This document shows positions 32,336-44,856 of a stretch of DNA of 64,000 nt, one piece after another. Origin of the DNA: Platanthera guangdongensis (Eukaryota; Streptophyta; Magnoliopsida; Asparagales; Orchidaceae); assembly GCA_039583875.1 (NCBI GenBank), contig CM077155.1:7366043-7430042 (forward strand). Reading direction: 5' to 3'. How positions within the stretch are numbered: position 1 is the stretch's first letter; every line of letters starts with the position of its first letter. Below the pieces are notes generated by a model. That model worked only from the letters and a program-made list of their open reading frames with translations. It made no database searches and was not told the origin of the DNA. Position numbers and translations under genes: made by a program.

Positions 32336-33020
32336 CCTATCACGAAAATAAAATTAAAGTAAGAAATTCGATCAAATGGTTGTCCACCCTCGTCGCAAGC
32401 AAAACGGCGCGTCGCCCGAGCCCGCACAGGCGCGCACGCGCACACCCAAGCACTAGCGGCCAAACATGTATGCAAGAGCCAACGCGCGATCTGATGCGCT
32501 CGCACCCGGCCAGGCACGCGCACACCACACCCGGTCGGGTGCGCACACATTGCACCCGGCCCGGCGTGCGTGCACCGGACCCGGCTAGGCGCGCGCGCCC
32601 CGCACTCGGCCAGGCTCACTAACGTGCGGCCAGTTGCGGGCCCATATGCGCGTCTAGCCACATGCGCACCCAAATGCGTGATCAGTCTCACAAGCACATG
32701 CATCCCTGTGCGCGCTCGCATCTCCACCCTAGCGAGTGCCCCGTAAGCGCCCTCACGGGCCCACCCGCACGCTATTTTTTGTACGTGATAGCGCACGCGC
32801 TCGCAAGCGCGTCGTCGCGATCACGCGAGATCCGGCTTCCTTTCTCATGAGCGTTCATTGCTTCTCCGGCACTATCCTAACATTTTTGATTACCCGAGTT
32901 TGTATGGCGCCAACATTCACCATCTCAGACCCGTCACCGCTCGCCAGCGTCATCGCCATAAAAAAGAAAAGCAAAAGAAGATCTTTGATTTTCTTCATCC
33001 AGAGCAGCCTCGTACAACAA
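32336..33020. other. CpG-rich low-complexity stretch of X
   Basis: From 32390 to 32830 imperfect CACCCGGCCAGGCGCGCGCAC-like units alternate; the region is much richer in CpG than its surroundings. No coding frame is convincing. Confidence 0.6.
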
Positions 33021-33036
33021 GGATTTGGGGGGCAAT
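33021..33036 (+). other. Polypurine tract of X
   Basis: GGATTTGGGGGGCAAT next to TGATGGGG. GGGGGGCAATTG is a frequent end of Tat-type internal regions before the 3' LTR. Confidence 0.65.
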
Positions 33037-33334
33037 TGATGGGGATGACCCTCATTTATAATGAGCAAGGTGTGCCCATAGTCACACTCCCATGATCTCC
33101 ACCCAAGAGGAGTGGGATCATGGGTTTGGTCGCGCACATGATCGCCACACCCGATCCTCCCGCACGTCGATCCCACTATGCACACCTAAGCAATTGTCGC
33201 CGACGTCGCCTCGTCGGTCGCCGGCCGCCGCCTTGCGGCCGCCGGCCTCCCTCCTCCTTGGTCGCTGCCTTGCGGCCAAGGAGCCGTCGCTGGCCGCCCT
33301 CTTCCTTGGCTTTTGTCGTGCGGCCAAGGAGCGA
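33037..33334 (+). repeat. X 3' LTR, first part
   Basis: Runs from TGATGGGG to the Athila insertion. Its end carries GGCCAAGGAGCGG-type repeats that continue at 44857. Confidence 0.7.
33330..33334. repeat. Probable target duplication AGCGA of Athila A
   Basis: AGCGA here against AGCGG at 44852-44856; one mismatch. Confidence 0.6.
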
Positions 33335-35434
33335 TGATAAAAAAATTACTTGCGGAGAAGGGGTTATGTGTGGAGAAGAAAACGTTAAGGAAAGAGAAGG
33401 TGAAAGTGTGGTTGTGAGATGTTCTCTGATTCTATATTTGATGAAGGCAAGTGTACCTTATCGCATATAGTATTGGATATTAAGTTCAATATCAAGGTCA
33501 TATTACCCTGAGCGATTTGATTACTTCTACTTCAAGTAGTTACTATTATCTTATCAAGTAAAAGTTGTTTTGGGCTTGCTTACTAAATTAGAGAAGTGAG
33601 GATGTTTACTTGCAAATAAGAGAGTCTAAACGATGATTAAGTGGTAGTACTCGATCTTGAATTTCTTCGGCATAAATTAATCAAGAATGCTATAACAAAC
33701 TTTAACTTAATAAAATAAAGAAACCATGACCATGGGGGTTCCCGAAGCTTGAACATGCTCCTCTCGGAGAAGTGGCCAACTGAGGTTAGGGAGATCCGAC
33801 CAAACTCTCGTCCAGTATCCGAATATCTAACGCTCGCTTTAAGTAGTGAACCCCACTATTGGATTTGACTCCAATCTGAGAGATTTACGTCATTCTCTCT
33901 CGAGAGGTGCGTGCAACTCTCTTTACACTTGAGCGCTCACTTCAAACTATTGGCCACTCGGCTAGCCAAGAATAAAAGTATAAATGAAGACTATATATCG
34001 ATAATATAGTTTCATTCAAAATTAATCAAGAGTAAATCGAATGTCTAAATTCTAAAAAGAGAAAGAGAGCTAAAGCATCATAACTGATCAACTCATCCTC
34101 GGATCATCAAGATCGAGTACTATGAGGAATTAATTACACATTATGGAGGGGGGAGAGACAAAATAGTGGTAGGAATCCATTAGAGAAATTAAGCAAAAGA
34201 AAAGGAAAGTAGTTGAGAAAGAGAAGAAGATGAGAGATAAAACTAGTTCAAAACTTCAACTATGGAAAAGTACATAAAAAAGAACTAATTTAACTTACAA
34301 CTAGTGCACTATAGAAGATTATAACAAGTAAGAAAAAGTTCATAAACGAGAGGAAAAGAAAAAGAAGAAAAGAAGCCAAGAAGAAATGAGCGCATCATAA
34401 CTTAATCAACTCAACCTCAGATCATCAAGACCGAGTGCTAGGAGGATTTAGTTATTCATGATGTAGTAGTGAACAAAAACTATATGAAGAAGATGCATAA
34501 TAAGAAAGAAAGAAAGAGAAAGGGAATATCGAACTAATTTATTTCTTATTACACAGCAGTCACAAAGAGGATATAGAGACATTTCAAAAAGAGTTTCTAA
34601 ATAAATCACAAGTGTGATAAAAATGATTGCAATAAAGTTTAAAAATGAAAACATTGAACTAAAAATGCTCTGAATTATACTCTCATTATCACCTTACAAG
34701 ACTACCATCTGGAAAATGAAATTACAACACTTGCATGAAATGAAAAGCCAAGAAGGCTTGAAATAAAATAGAGAGAGAAAAAGCTAAGAACACTTAAAAA
34801 GGGCTTCAAGAATCTGATTGGCAGCACCTCCCCTCTCAAAATCTGCATGCCCAACCCTTGGAGATGGGCTCAATTTATAAGAATTTTTCGGGTTGGGTCA
34901 CGCCCCCATTACACACCCGGGTCGGGCGTGTACCTAGGGCATGACACATTTGGTGTGACTTTTTTGGCTGAAATTGAATGCTGGAGGTGACTTGTGTCAT
35001 AGTTGAGGTACAAGCCCCGATGTCATGCCCGTGTAAGACAGGCGTGTAAGCTGCGACGTGACAGTGGAGCGGGAAAAGTCGTAATGTGGTGATTCCTCGG
35101 GACTTGGAGACACACCTCGGCAACACGCCCGTGTCGGTGTTATACGGGCGTTACAGAGGGCATGTAAACTGAATTTCCTTGGAATTCGATCTCGGACTGA
35201 TAACATCATTCCATCTGGGTTACACGCCCTAGGTACACGCCCGGATAGGGCGTGACCTTGGGGCGTGTAACAGCAAAAATTGGCTGAAAGCCTTGAAAAC
35301 CTACAAAAAGAAAAAAACACATTAGTGATAATAATACATACAAAAGAAGGTCAATATGTAAACTTACAAGACATGATTTGTGCTTTAAAAATCTGAAAAT
35401 ACCCTAATATTTTTGACGGCAAAACGTACTATCA
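33335..35434 (-). repeat. Athila A 3' LTR
   Basis: Bounded by the X LTR on the left and a polypurine tract (minus AAACTTGGGGGAATT, 35435-35449) on the right. Contains ACACGCCCGTGTC-like dyads near 35120 and a degenerate TATA (TTATAAATT on the minus strand, about 34872-34881). Confidence 0.92.
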
Positions 35435-37319
35435 AATTCCCCCAAGTTTAAGCTTTGCTTGTCCCCAAGCAAAGATATAAAAAGTAGCTAACATAAAAGG
35501 TGACTAATCCAAAAAAGTTTTAATCATGCTTACACAAGTAATATGCGAAATTCTAAGTAGGGAGAAGGTGAAACGTAAACCTAAAGCAGTTACTTAGGCA
35601 TTGTTTAACAATTTATAAACTTTGCTAACAAAAATAAATCATCCAAAATTTTAACAAAATTCTTTAAATAAATTTAAGTAACGCAACAAAATAAAAAAAC
35701 ACATTGAGTTGTTACTAGATCCAAGCGATATATTAAAATTATATCAATCAAATAATAAAAATCTAAATTCAAATCCAAAACTTTACTAATCTACTTTTCT
35801 TCTTTACTTAGCTAATAAATAAAATTCGAAAACATGAATCAAAAGGGCTTATTAGGACCGAAATATTTGGTTTAGGATTATGATTAGGAGTAGAATTCAA
35901 AGATAAACAAGTAGACTTTAAAATCACACTAATCCAAAATAAAGAGTTTCAAAAATTTCATCATAAATAAAATATTTTTCTTTTTTTTTCTTTTCCATTT
36001 TTTTCCTCATTTTTTTCAAAACAAAGGCCATAAATAACTTTTCTTTTAATTTTTAAATTGGCCAAACAAAAGTAAACATTTCTTTTGAGCATACTTTTTC
36101 AAGAAGTTCTCCGAATAAATCATAACACAACCCTATCAAAATCATGAAAATTTTTAATGAAACTCAAACGGTTAGTGTGATTAGATAGGTTGGAAAAATT
36201 TATCTTTGGTGAAAATGAATTGATAAGTGGAGCTATCAATTGAAATCGGAAAAAGGCTCAAAAGCGACTGACTAGGGATAGAAAATTTTTAGGTTTTCAA
36301 GAAGGATCAAATGAAAACAAAAACGGCCTAAATTATTTTCATGCTTCTAAATTTATCTATAACATTAGTTTTGAAAAATTTCAAAAAGCAAATCCTAGAT
36401 AATAAATGAAAACTAATGAAATTATCTTGAAAATATAAATAATAAGTTACTTGCATCATTCACATCTACTACACTAATCAAAAGTTGATTTTACAAAAAT
36501 TATCCAAAAATAAAAAAGAAAATAGTGGATGAAAGATTTTTAAGAAAGTAAAGAAAATAAATAATGAAAACCATAATAAAATTCGAGTTTTTAGAAAAAC
36601 CTTTCACATTAACATGCTACCGTAAATTAGAAACACAGCATGACAAATATTTTACTTGTGAAACATAATTAAAAAACCGACTAGAAAGATCTTAATTAGC
36701 TAAGTTGTTATAGGAAATTTTGAAAAAAACAAAACAAAACGCAAGGGGTACTATTAAAATATCAATATTCGCTTAAACTATTAAGGTAAAAAAATAGCAT
36801 ATATATATATATATTACTCTCTTTTTTTTTAAAATATATAAAACAAAATTTTGATTTTGATTTTTTTAAGGAGACAAAATAAAGATAAGAGAAGGAGGAA
36901 ATCCTCCCCAATCTTAAAATGGACATTGTCATCAATGGAGAAAGGAGAGGAAGGAGAGAGAAATTAAAACAGAAATGAATGTACAGAATTGAAAAATAGA
37001 TACTTCTCCGGATTTATGCGTCGCGAATGTTGAGTGATGCCGCTCCCCCCATGCTTGCGCTTTGGAACTTCTTGACATGTCTTCTTTGGACTCCGTGATG
37101 GATTCAACAACATTGGAGCAGGCGATCGCAGAAGCTTCAACTTGCGGAGCCGTCCGGGGCAAAAAGTGTAAAATAAAGAAAATAGAAAAATAATTTGGGT
37201 TGCCTCCCAAGAGCGCCCTTAGTTTATAAAGGTCGTTTGAGCTCAATAAAAAAGAATATTGTCCAGCAATAAGAAGTCTTAAACTATTATTACAGTCCAA
37301 ATAAAAAATAGTTCAAAAG
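35435..37319. other. AT-rich non-coding 3' region of Athila A
   Basis: Starts with the polypurine tract. About 1.9 kb, very A/T-rich, no long open frame on either strand. A short minus segment near 37200 (LRALLGGNPN) resembles a conserved scrap seen after integrase in such elements. An envelope-like ORF would be expected here in fuller Athila copies. Confidence 0.6.
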
Positions 37320-38725
37320 TTTGATATCACTAATTGTTCCGTCGCAGTGGGAAGTAAATCGTTCGGCAAATAAAGTTTTAATCGGTGACCGTTTACCTTG
37401 AATTCACCCTTATCCGGGTGCGAAATGAGAATCGTCTCATATGGCCAAGCCTCTTTAACAATAAAGGGGTCAGACCATCGTGATTTAAATTTACCTAGAA
37501 AGAGGCGAAGTCAAGAGTTATAAAGAAGGACGAGATCGCCCGGAGAAAAAGTTTTAGGAAACTTAATATTTTTGTCGTGGTAAAACTTTGTTCGCTCTTT
37601 ATAAAGTCTATTACTCTCGTAAGCGTTCACGCGCCATTCGTCGTGTTCATTTAGCTGAAATTTACGGTATTCGGCGTTTAGGGTGGGATCTAGATTTAAT
37701 GTTTTGAGGGCCCAAAACGCACGGTGCTCTAACTCAACCGGAAGGTGGCAAACCTTACCATAAACCAATCGATACGGCGTGCAACCGATGGCTGTCTTAT
37801 ACGCCGTTCGATAGGCCCATATGGCATCATCTAGTTTTAGTGCCCAATCCTTCCTATTTAAAGATACGGTTTTCTCCAAAATACGTTTCAATTCACGATT
37901 AATAACCTCGACTTCATCGCTCGTCTGGGGGTGATAGGAGGTGGAAAGTTTGTGCGTTACTCCATATTTTGCCAAAATTTTGGCGAACTGGCTATTGCAG
38001 AAATGGGTTCCCCTATTATTAACTATAGCGCATGGCGTGCCAAATCGAGAGAATAATTTTTTTTAGAAATTTTACTACGACTCGTGCATCGTTGGTGGGG
38101 AGAGCTTGCGCTTCCGTCCACCTTGATACATAGTCGACAGCTACGAGATTGTATTTGTTTTGATAAGACGGAGGGAGGGGGCCAATGAAATCGATGCCCC
38201 AAAGATCGAAGATTTCACATTCTAGGAAAATATTTTGAGGCATCTCGTCCCTTCGTGAGATATTGACCGCCCGCTGGCAACTGTCGCAAGTACTCACCAG
38301 GGTGTGAGCATCTTTGAATAGCGTGGAATAATAAAAGCCCGCCTCCAAGTACCTTCCTTGCGGTGTGGTTCGCTTGATAATGACCACCCGTTGGTCACTC
38401 GTGGCAATGCCGTAATATTTGCACTCCTTCCTCACTCGATATGCAACACCGCACCACCTGATCCGCAGAGACTGAATAAGAAATGGTCTTCCCAAAAGTA
38501 ATTCTTTAAGTCAGAAAAGAATTTCTTCTTTTTCTGACTTGAGAACTCCTTTGGCAAAACCCGAGACACTAAATAATTGGCAAAGTCGGCAAACCAGGGT
38601 ATGGGATAATCTTTTGAATTTTCTAGAGCGAGGAGGCGCTCTTCAGGGAGTTTATCGTTAATGTCGGCTTCCACTAATGTTTCGCTGGCGGGGTTTTCTA
38701 AATGCGATAAATGGTCGGTCGCCAA
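37320..38725 (-). pseudogene. Athila A integrase, broken
   Basis: Pieces 38725-38432, 38495-38019 and 37975-37511 carry PWFADFANYLVS, the zinc residues ending CDSCQR, the first catalytic Asp in [10 protein letters not shown], and the [15 protein letters not shown]...[11 protein letters not shown] segment with the catalytic Glu. The frame ends at a TGA about 37511 and homologous sequence (GKFKSRWSDPFIVKE...VNGHRLKLYL) continues to about 37320. Several frameshifts. Confidence 0.85.
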
Positions 38726-39966
38726 AATTTTTGGCCCCCCTTTTGTCCCGGATCTCTAAATCAAACTCCTGCAAGAGGAGGATCCATCGCAAAAGGCGGG
38801 GCTTGGCGTCCGCTTTACTTAATAAAAAATGAAGTGTTGAGTGATCCGTGAAGACGATTACTTTGGAGAGGGATATAAGACCTAAACTTATCGAAGGCAA
38901 AAACAATCACGAGGAGCTCTTTCTCGGTGGTGATGTAGTTGGCCTGTGCAGACGTGAGTGTCTTGCTTGCATAATAAATTGTGTGGAATAATTTATCGAC
39001 CCGTTGTCCTAAGACCGCACCTAACGCAGTATCACTAGCATCGCACATGATTTCGAAAGGAAGCGACCAATCCAGAGCAACTAGAATCGGGGAGTTTACT
39101 AATTTTTCTTTTATTAAATTGAAAGCAAAAAAACAATCGTTGTTAAAAATGAAAGATGACTCTTTCTCGAGAAGATGGGTTATCGGCTTTGTAATTTTGG
39201 AAAAATTTTGGATAAAACGCAGATAAAATCTCGCGTGACCAAGAAAACTACGAATGGCTTTAATATTCGTTGGAGGGGGGAGTTTTTCAATAACTTCGAT
39301 CTTGGCCCGGTCGACCTCGATCCCATTGTCTGAAATCTTATGGTCGAGGACCAATTCCTCTCGGACCATAAAGTGGCATTTCTCCCAGTTGAGGGCTAAG
39401 TTAGTTTCCTCACAACGAATCAACACGCGCTTGAGATTTTTTAAACAATTTTCAAAACAACTACCAAACACTGAGAAGTCATCCATGAATACCTCCATCA
39501 CTTCTTCTACCAACTCGTCGAATATCGCCAGCATACATCGTTGAAACGTAGTCGGCGCGTTACATAAACTAAATGGCATCCTTCTGTAAGCGAAGGTGTC
39601 AAAGGGACAAGTAAAGGTAGTCTTCTCTTGGTCTTCAGGCAAAATAGGGATTTGAAAGTACCCCGAGATACCGTCGAGAAAGCAATAGAAGGAGTGACCG
39701 GAAAGGCGTTCTAAGATTTGGTCGATAAAGGGGAGCGGGAAGTGGTCTTTTCGGGTGGCATCATTGAGTTTGCGATAATCAATGCACATCCACCAACCCG
39801 TAACAGTACTGGTTGGAATTAATTCATTATTTTCATTGGCCACTACCGTGACTCCGCCTTTCTTTGGCACGACTTGTACTGGGCTCACCCATGTACTATC
39901 AGAGATGGGGTAGATAATTCTCGCATCTATAAGTTTAATAATTTCAGCCTTCACGACGTCCTTCAT
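38657..39966 (-). pseudogene. Athila A reverse transcriptase and RNase H
   Basis: A 383-codon frame has RT motifs WVSPVQVVPKKGG, CIDYRKLNDAT, FCFLDG-type YCFLDGISGYFQ, MPFSLCNAPTTFQR and the catalytic FMDD. RNase H follows with CDASDTALGAVLGQ. A frameshift near 38820-38900 moves the rest ([11 protein letters not shown]...DLEIRDKRG) to another frame ending about 38657. The N-terminal connection to the protease runs through 40224-39982 (IISSDLSNSEISELTLVLQ...) with stops. Confidence 0.88.
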
Positions 39967-39981
39967 GTTTAGATTTAAATG

Positions 39982-40952
39982 TCATTGGGGCTGGAAAGTA
40001 CTACGGGAATTATTATCTAGGAAAATCTTGTGTGTGCAGAATGATGGGTTAATCCCCTTGATGTCGGATAACTGCCACGCAATTGCGTGGCGGTGATTTT
40101 GTAAAACTAGAGTCAACTCAGAAATTTCTGAGTTGCTCAGATCCGAGGAGATAATAACTGGTAGCTTAGAGTCATTTTCAAGGAAGAGATACTTCAGATG
40201 AGGGTGGAGTTTCTTAAGCTCCAAGATGGGTGGTTACTCGTAAGAGGTTTTGAATTTTAGGGTGTCCATGGGAAGCGATTCGGGGGGGGGGGAGTGCGAG
40301 AGACTTCTTCTAAGCAGAAGAGATCAGTGATAAGAGATTCATCAACTGATGAAGAAACTAATTCAGAAGGTACAGAAAATTCATTTTCGAAGCATTCCTC
40401 TAGATAAAAGCAGGAATCATCGTGCTCTAGGGTGTTACGCATTGAGCGATTAATGTTGAAAGTGATTTCATCATCTCCAACCCGAAGGAGGAGCTTTCCA
40501 TCACTAACATCAATAATAGCTCGGGAGGTGGCAAGGAAGCGACGACCAAGTATCAGGGGTACATCGACATCCTCTTCGATGTCTAGGATGACAAAATCCA
40601 TCGGGAAGATGAATTTGTCCACCTTGACCAAGACATCCTCCACAATCCCTACCGTATACTTCACAGAACGATCGGCTAGCTGAATGCTCATACGAGTGGG
40701 GTTCGGAGATGCTCGACCTAATTTCTTAAACAACGAAAAAGGCATGAAATTTATGCTTGCTCCTAAGTCCGCCAACGCATGTTTGACCAACGAATTACCG
40801 AATAGGCACGGGATGGAGAACCTTTCCGGGTCATTCACTTTGTGGGGTAATTTGTTGAGCACAATCGCGGAGCATTCTGCATTTAAGGAAATATGTGAAA
40901 TATCCTCGAGCTTTTTTCTTATTTGATAGTAGCTCCTTGATATATTTCGCAT
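39982..40952 (-). pseudogene. Athila A aspartic protease and linker
   Basis: From 40952 the frame shows LPHKVNDPERFSIPC, then the active-site motif LADLGASINFMP and later VPLILGRRFLATSRAIID, all standard Athila protease. In this lineage the active site reads DLGAS rather than DTGAS. It ends at 40257; the linker piece 40224-39982 is in another frame. Confidence 0.85.
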
Positions 40953-42612
40953 ATTTCAGCATTTGAGAGATAGCCTCGCAAAACGACACGTTTATATGAA
41001 TTTGTTTTAGAATTTCTAAAAATATTTTATAACTTTCTTTGGCGCGTTCATTTTTAAGCTTAGACGGATACTGTAAATTCGAGCTAGAAGCGTGCGGCGC
41101 AAGCGTAGTAGGCAAATTTGAAGCTAAAATAACAGGAGGAGGAGGAGGAGGGGAGAGAGGTACTGAAGGCGAGAGAGGTACCTTGGGTTCGTTTGGTAAA
41201 ACAACTTCTTTTCCACTGCGGAGGGTAATGGCGTTTGCACTTTCTCTTGGATTTTGCTCGGTATTGCTTGTCAGAGCTCCTTGTTGCCGCTCAGAGATTA
41301 TCTTTGCTAGCTGGCCCACTTGGTTTTCCAAGTTTTTGATGGACCCGACAATATTTCTGATATTCGTTTCATTTGTAGCAATATATTTGGCAAAGACCTC
41401 TTCAAGTGAAGGAGGCTTTGCCGGTTGCGGTTGGAAACCGGGTGGATTTAAATTTAAGGGGGGGAGCTAGATTGAATGTTGAGTTATGATTATGAGGAGG
41501 GTTATGGGGGTGTTGAGCGTTTCCTTGGTTACTCCATGAGAAATTCGGATGACTCATATAACCCGCATTGTAAGTGTTATTGTATGGTGTGTTGTTCGGG
41601 TTATAGGAGGGCCGAGGCGCGTTTTCCATGAAGTCAACCTGCTCTTCTATTATAGCGAAATTATTATAATTATTTAGCCAATGAGGAGTGGCGGAGTAAG
41701 CAGTCATCTTCGCCACTTGCTTTGTTAAGCGCTCAACTTGGAGGGCAAGATTCGAGGTAGCGTCAATTTCAAAGACTCCCGCCAGTTTGTTAGCCCGCAC
41801 GCAGGGCTCATTCCATTGATATGAATTCATAGTCATTTCCTCAAAAAGCTCCTGAGCGGCCTCGGGGGTTTTGTTATTTAGCGTTCCCCCAGCGGCCACG
41901 TCGATCATTTGCCTTGTTTAGGAATTTAAGCCGTTATAAAATATTTGCATTTATTGCCAATTTGGAAGCGCGTGGTGTGGGAACCTTCGCAATAGCTCCT
42001 TGAAGCGCTCCCACGTATCGTAGAGAGTCTCCGAGACTATTTTCATGAAGGATGCAATATTTGGGCGCAATTTGGCGGTCTTCGCAGGCGGGAAGTACTT
42101 GGTAAGAAATTTCCCCACCATCTCCGGCCACGTAGTGATGGATCCTCTAGGAAGAGAGCTCAGCCACTGCTTGGCCTTTGACCGCAAAGAGAAGTGGAAG
42201 AGACGTAATCGAATGGCATCATCTGAGACTCCATTGATTTTAAAAGTATCACAGATTTCGAGAAAATTCGCGATGTGGAATTTGGATCCTCGTCCGGGAG
42301 ACCATCGAGGGTCACTGACTGTTGCACCATTTGGATGATGCTGGACTTGATCTCAAAGTTATTGTTCGCCACTGTGGGGCGGACAATACTTGATTGTGTG
42401 CCCTCCAGATTCGGTTGCGCATAATAGGACATAGTCCTTTGCTGGGCCTCATTTGGGTTGGGCGGATTAAGATCCATTGTTTCTGTGGCAGTGTCCCCGA
42501 TCGACTCTTCGATGCCTAAATGTGATTTCTGATCACGAGAACGGAGGCGACGCAAAGCGGTGTGCTCTATCTCAGGGTCAAAATGAATAATCGAAGAGCT
42601 TTCTCGGGTCAT
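40831..42612 (-). pseudogene. Athila A gag, broken
   Basis: Starts at Met 42612 (MTRESSSIIHFDPEIE). The N-terminal half carries NNFEIKSSIIQMVQQ and DGLPDEDPN. After a frameshift follow AKQWLSSLPRGSITTW and the KTAKLRPNIASF segment; after another the Asn/Tyr-rich stretch PSYNPNNTPYNN and MENQVGQLAKIISERQQG...NAITLRSGKE. These are the typical Athila Gag blocks. At least three shifts or stops break it. Confidence 0.88.
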
Positions 42613-42735
42613 AAACTTAAAAAGAAAGAGAAGTGGGAGAGAGATAAAGAGAAAAACTAATAAGAGAGCGAGAGAAAAAAAAAAGGAAAACGATAAAATT
42701 AATAGTTATCTTCTTTTCAAAATATCAAAACTAAG

Positions 42736-42760
42736 TTTCCCGACGACAGCGTCAAAAACT
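42736..42760 (-). other. Primer-binding site region of Athila A
   Basis: Minus strand AGTTTTTGACGCTGTCGTCGG after the LTR, a decayed form of the TGGCGCCGTTGCCGGGGA-type site used by Athila/Tat elements. Confidence 0.7.
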
Positions 42761-44851
42761 TGATATAAAAATTACGTGCGGAGAAGGGGTTATGCGTGGA
42801 GAAGAAAAAGTTAAGGAAAGAGAAGGTGAAAGTGTGCTTGTGAGATGTTCTCTGATTCTATATTTGATGAAGGCAAGTGTACCTTATCGCATATAGTATA
42901 AGATATTAGGTTCAATATCAAGGTCGTATTACCCGGGGCGATTTGATTACTTCTACTTCAAGAAGTTACTATTATCTTATCAAATAAAAGTTGTTTTGGG
43001 CTTGATTACTAAATTAGAGAAGTGAGGAAGTTTACTTGCAAATAAGAGAAAGGCTAAACGATGATTAAGCGGTAGTACTCGATCTTGAATTTTTCGGCAT
43101 AAATTAATCAAGAATGCAATAACAAACTTTAACTTAATTAAATAAAGAAACCTTGACCGTGGGGGTTCCCGAAGCTTGAACACGCTTCTCTCGGAGAAGT
43201 GCCCAACTGAGGTTAGGGAGATCCGACTGAACTCTCGTCCCGTATCTGAATACCTAACGCTTGCTTTCAGTAGTGAACCTCACTATTGGATTTGACTCCA
43301 ATCTGGGAGATTTACGTTATTCTCTCTCGAGAGGTGAGTGCAACTCTCTTTACACTTGAGAGCTCACTTCAAACTATTGGTCTCTCGGCTAGCCAAGAAT
43401 GAAAGCATAAATGAAGACTATATATCAATAATATAGTTTCATTCAAAATTAATTAAGAGTAAATCGAAGGTCTAAATTCTAAAAAGAGAAAGAGAGCTAG
43501 AGCATCATAACTGACCGACTCATCCTTGGATCATCAAGATCGAGTACTATGAGAAATTAGTTACTCATTATGGAGGGGGAGAGACGAAATAGTGGTAGGA
43601 ATCCATTAGAGAAATTAAGCAAAAGAAAAGGAAAGTAGTTGAGAAAGAGAAGAAGAGGAGAGATAAAACTAGTTCAAAACTTTAACTATGGAAAAGTACA
43701 TAAAAGAGAACTAATTTAACTTGCGACTAGTGCACTGTAGAAGATTATAACATGTAAGAAAAAGTTCATAAACTAGAGGAAAAGAAAAAGTAGAAAAGAA
43801 GCTAAGAAGAAATGAGCGCATCATAACTTAATCAACTCAACCTCAGATCCTCAAAACCGAGTGCTAGGAGGATTTAGTTATTCATGAAGTAGTAGTGAAC
43901 AAAAACTATATGAAGAAGATGTATAATAAGAAAGAGAGAAAGAGAAAGGGAATATCAAATTATTTTATTTCTTATTGCGCAGCAGTCACAAACAGGACAT
44001 AAGAACATTACAAAAAGAGTTTCCAAATAAATCACAAGTGTGATAAAAACGATTGCAAGAAAGTTTAAAAACGAAAACATTGAACTAAAAATACTCTGAA
44101 CTATACTCTCATTAGCACCTTACAAGACTACCATCTGGAAAATGAAATTACAACACTGTTACAACACTTGCATGAAATGAAAAGCCAAGAAGGCTTGAAA
44201 TAAAATAAAGAGAGAGAAAAAGCAAAGAACACTTAAAAAGGGCTTCAAGAATCTGATTGGCAGCACCTCCCCTCTCAAACTCTGCATGCCCAACCCTTGG
44301 AGATGGGCTCAATTTATAGGAATTTTTCGGGATGGGTCACACCCCCCTTACACGCCCGGGTCGGGCGTGTACCTGGGGTGTGAAACATTCGGTGTGACTT
44401 TTTTGCCTGAAATTGAATGCTGGAGGTGACGGGCGTGTAAGACAGGCGTGTAAGAAGGGCGTGTAAGCTGCGACGTGATGGTGGAGCGGGAAAAAGTCAT
44501 GCTGCGTTGATTCCTCGGGACTTGGAGACACGCCTCGGCAACACGCCCGTGTCGGTGTTACACGGGCGTGACCGAGGGTGTGTAAACTTAATTTCCCTGG
44601 AATTCGATCTCGGACCGATAACTTCATTCCATCTGGGTTACACGCCCTAGGTACACGTCCGGATAGGGCGTGACCTTGGGGCGTGTAACATCAAAAATTG
44701 GCTGAAAGCCTTGAAAAGCTGCAAAAAAAGAAAACACATTCGTGACAATAATACATACAAAAGAAGGTCAATATATAAACTTACAAGACATGATTTGTGC
44801 TTTAAAAACCTGAAAATACCCTAATATTTTTGACAACAAATCGTACTATCA
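42761..44851 (-). repeat. Athila A 5' LTR
   Basis: 2091 bp, paired with 33335-35434. A candidate TATA box (CCTATAAATT on the minus strand) is at 44311-44320. Confidence 0.92.
44311..44320 (-). promoter_or_regulatory. Putative TATA box in Athila LTR
   Basis: Minus strand CCTATAAATTGAGCCC, also present in copy B at about 56356-56365 and, weakened, at 34872-34881. Confidence 0.5.
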
Positions 44852-44856
44852 AGCGG
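44852..44856. repeat. Probable target duplication AGCGG of Athila A
   Basis: Pairs with AGCGA at 33330-33334. Confidence 0.6.

Larger units (their letters stand above)
33335..44851 (-). mobile_element. Athila A: Ty3/gypsy Athila element (11.5 kb), decayed
   Basis: Minus-strand element with LTRs 33335-35434 (2100 bp) and 42761-44851 (2091 bp), each TGATA... to ...ACTATCA on the plus strand, an Asp-tRNA-like PBS, gag, protease, RT, RNase H and integrase. Gag and RT sequences are Athila-like (RT motif FMDDFSVFG). No envelope-like ORF is seen between integrase and 3' LTR. The LTRs differ at about 5% over the first 190 bp compared by eye. It is inserted in a GGCCAAGGAGCGG repeat of the X LTR. Confidence 0.9.
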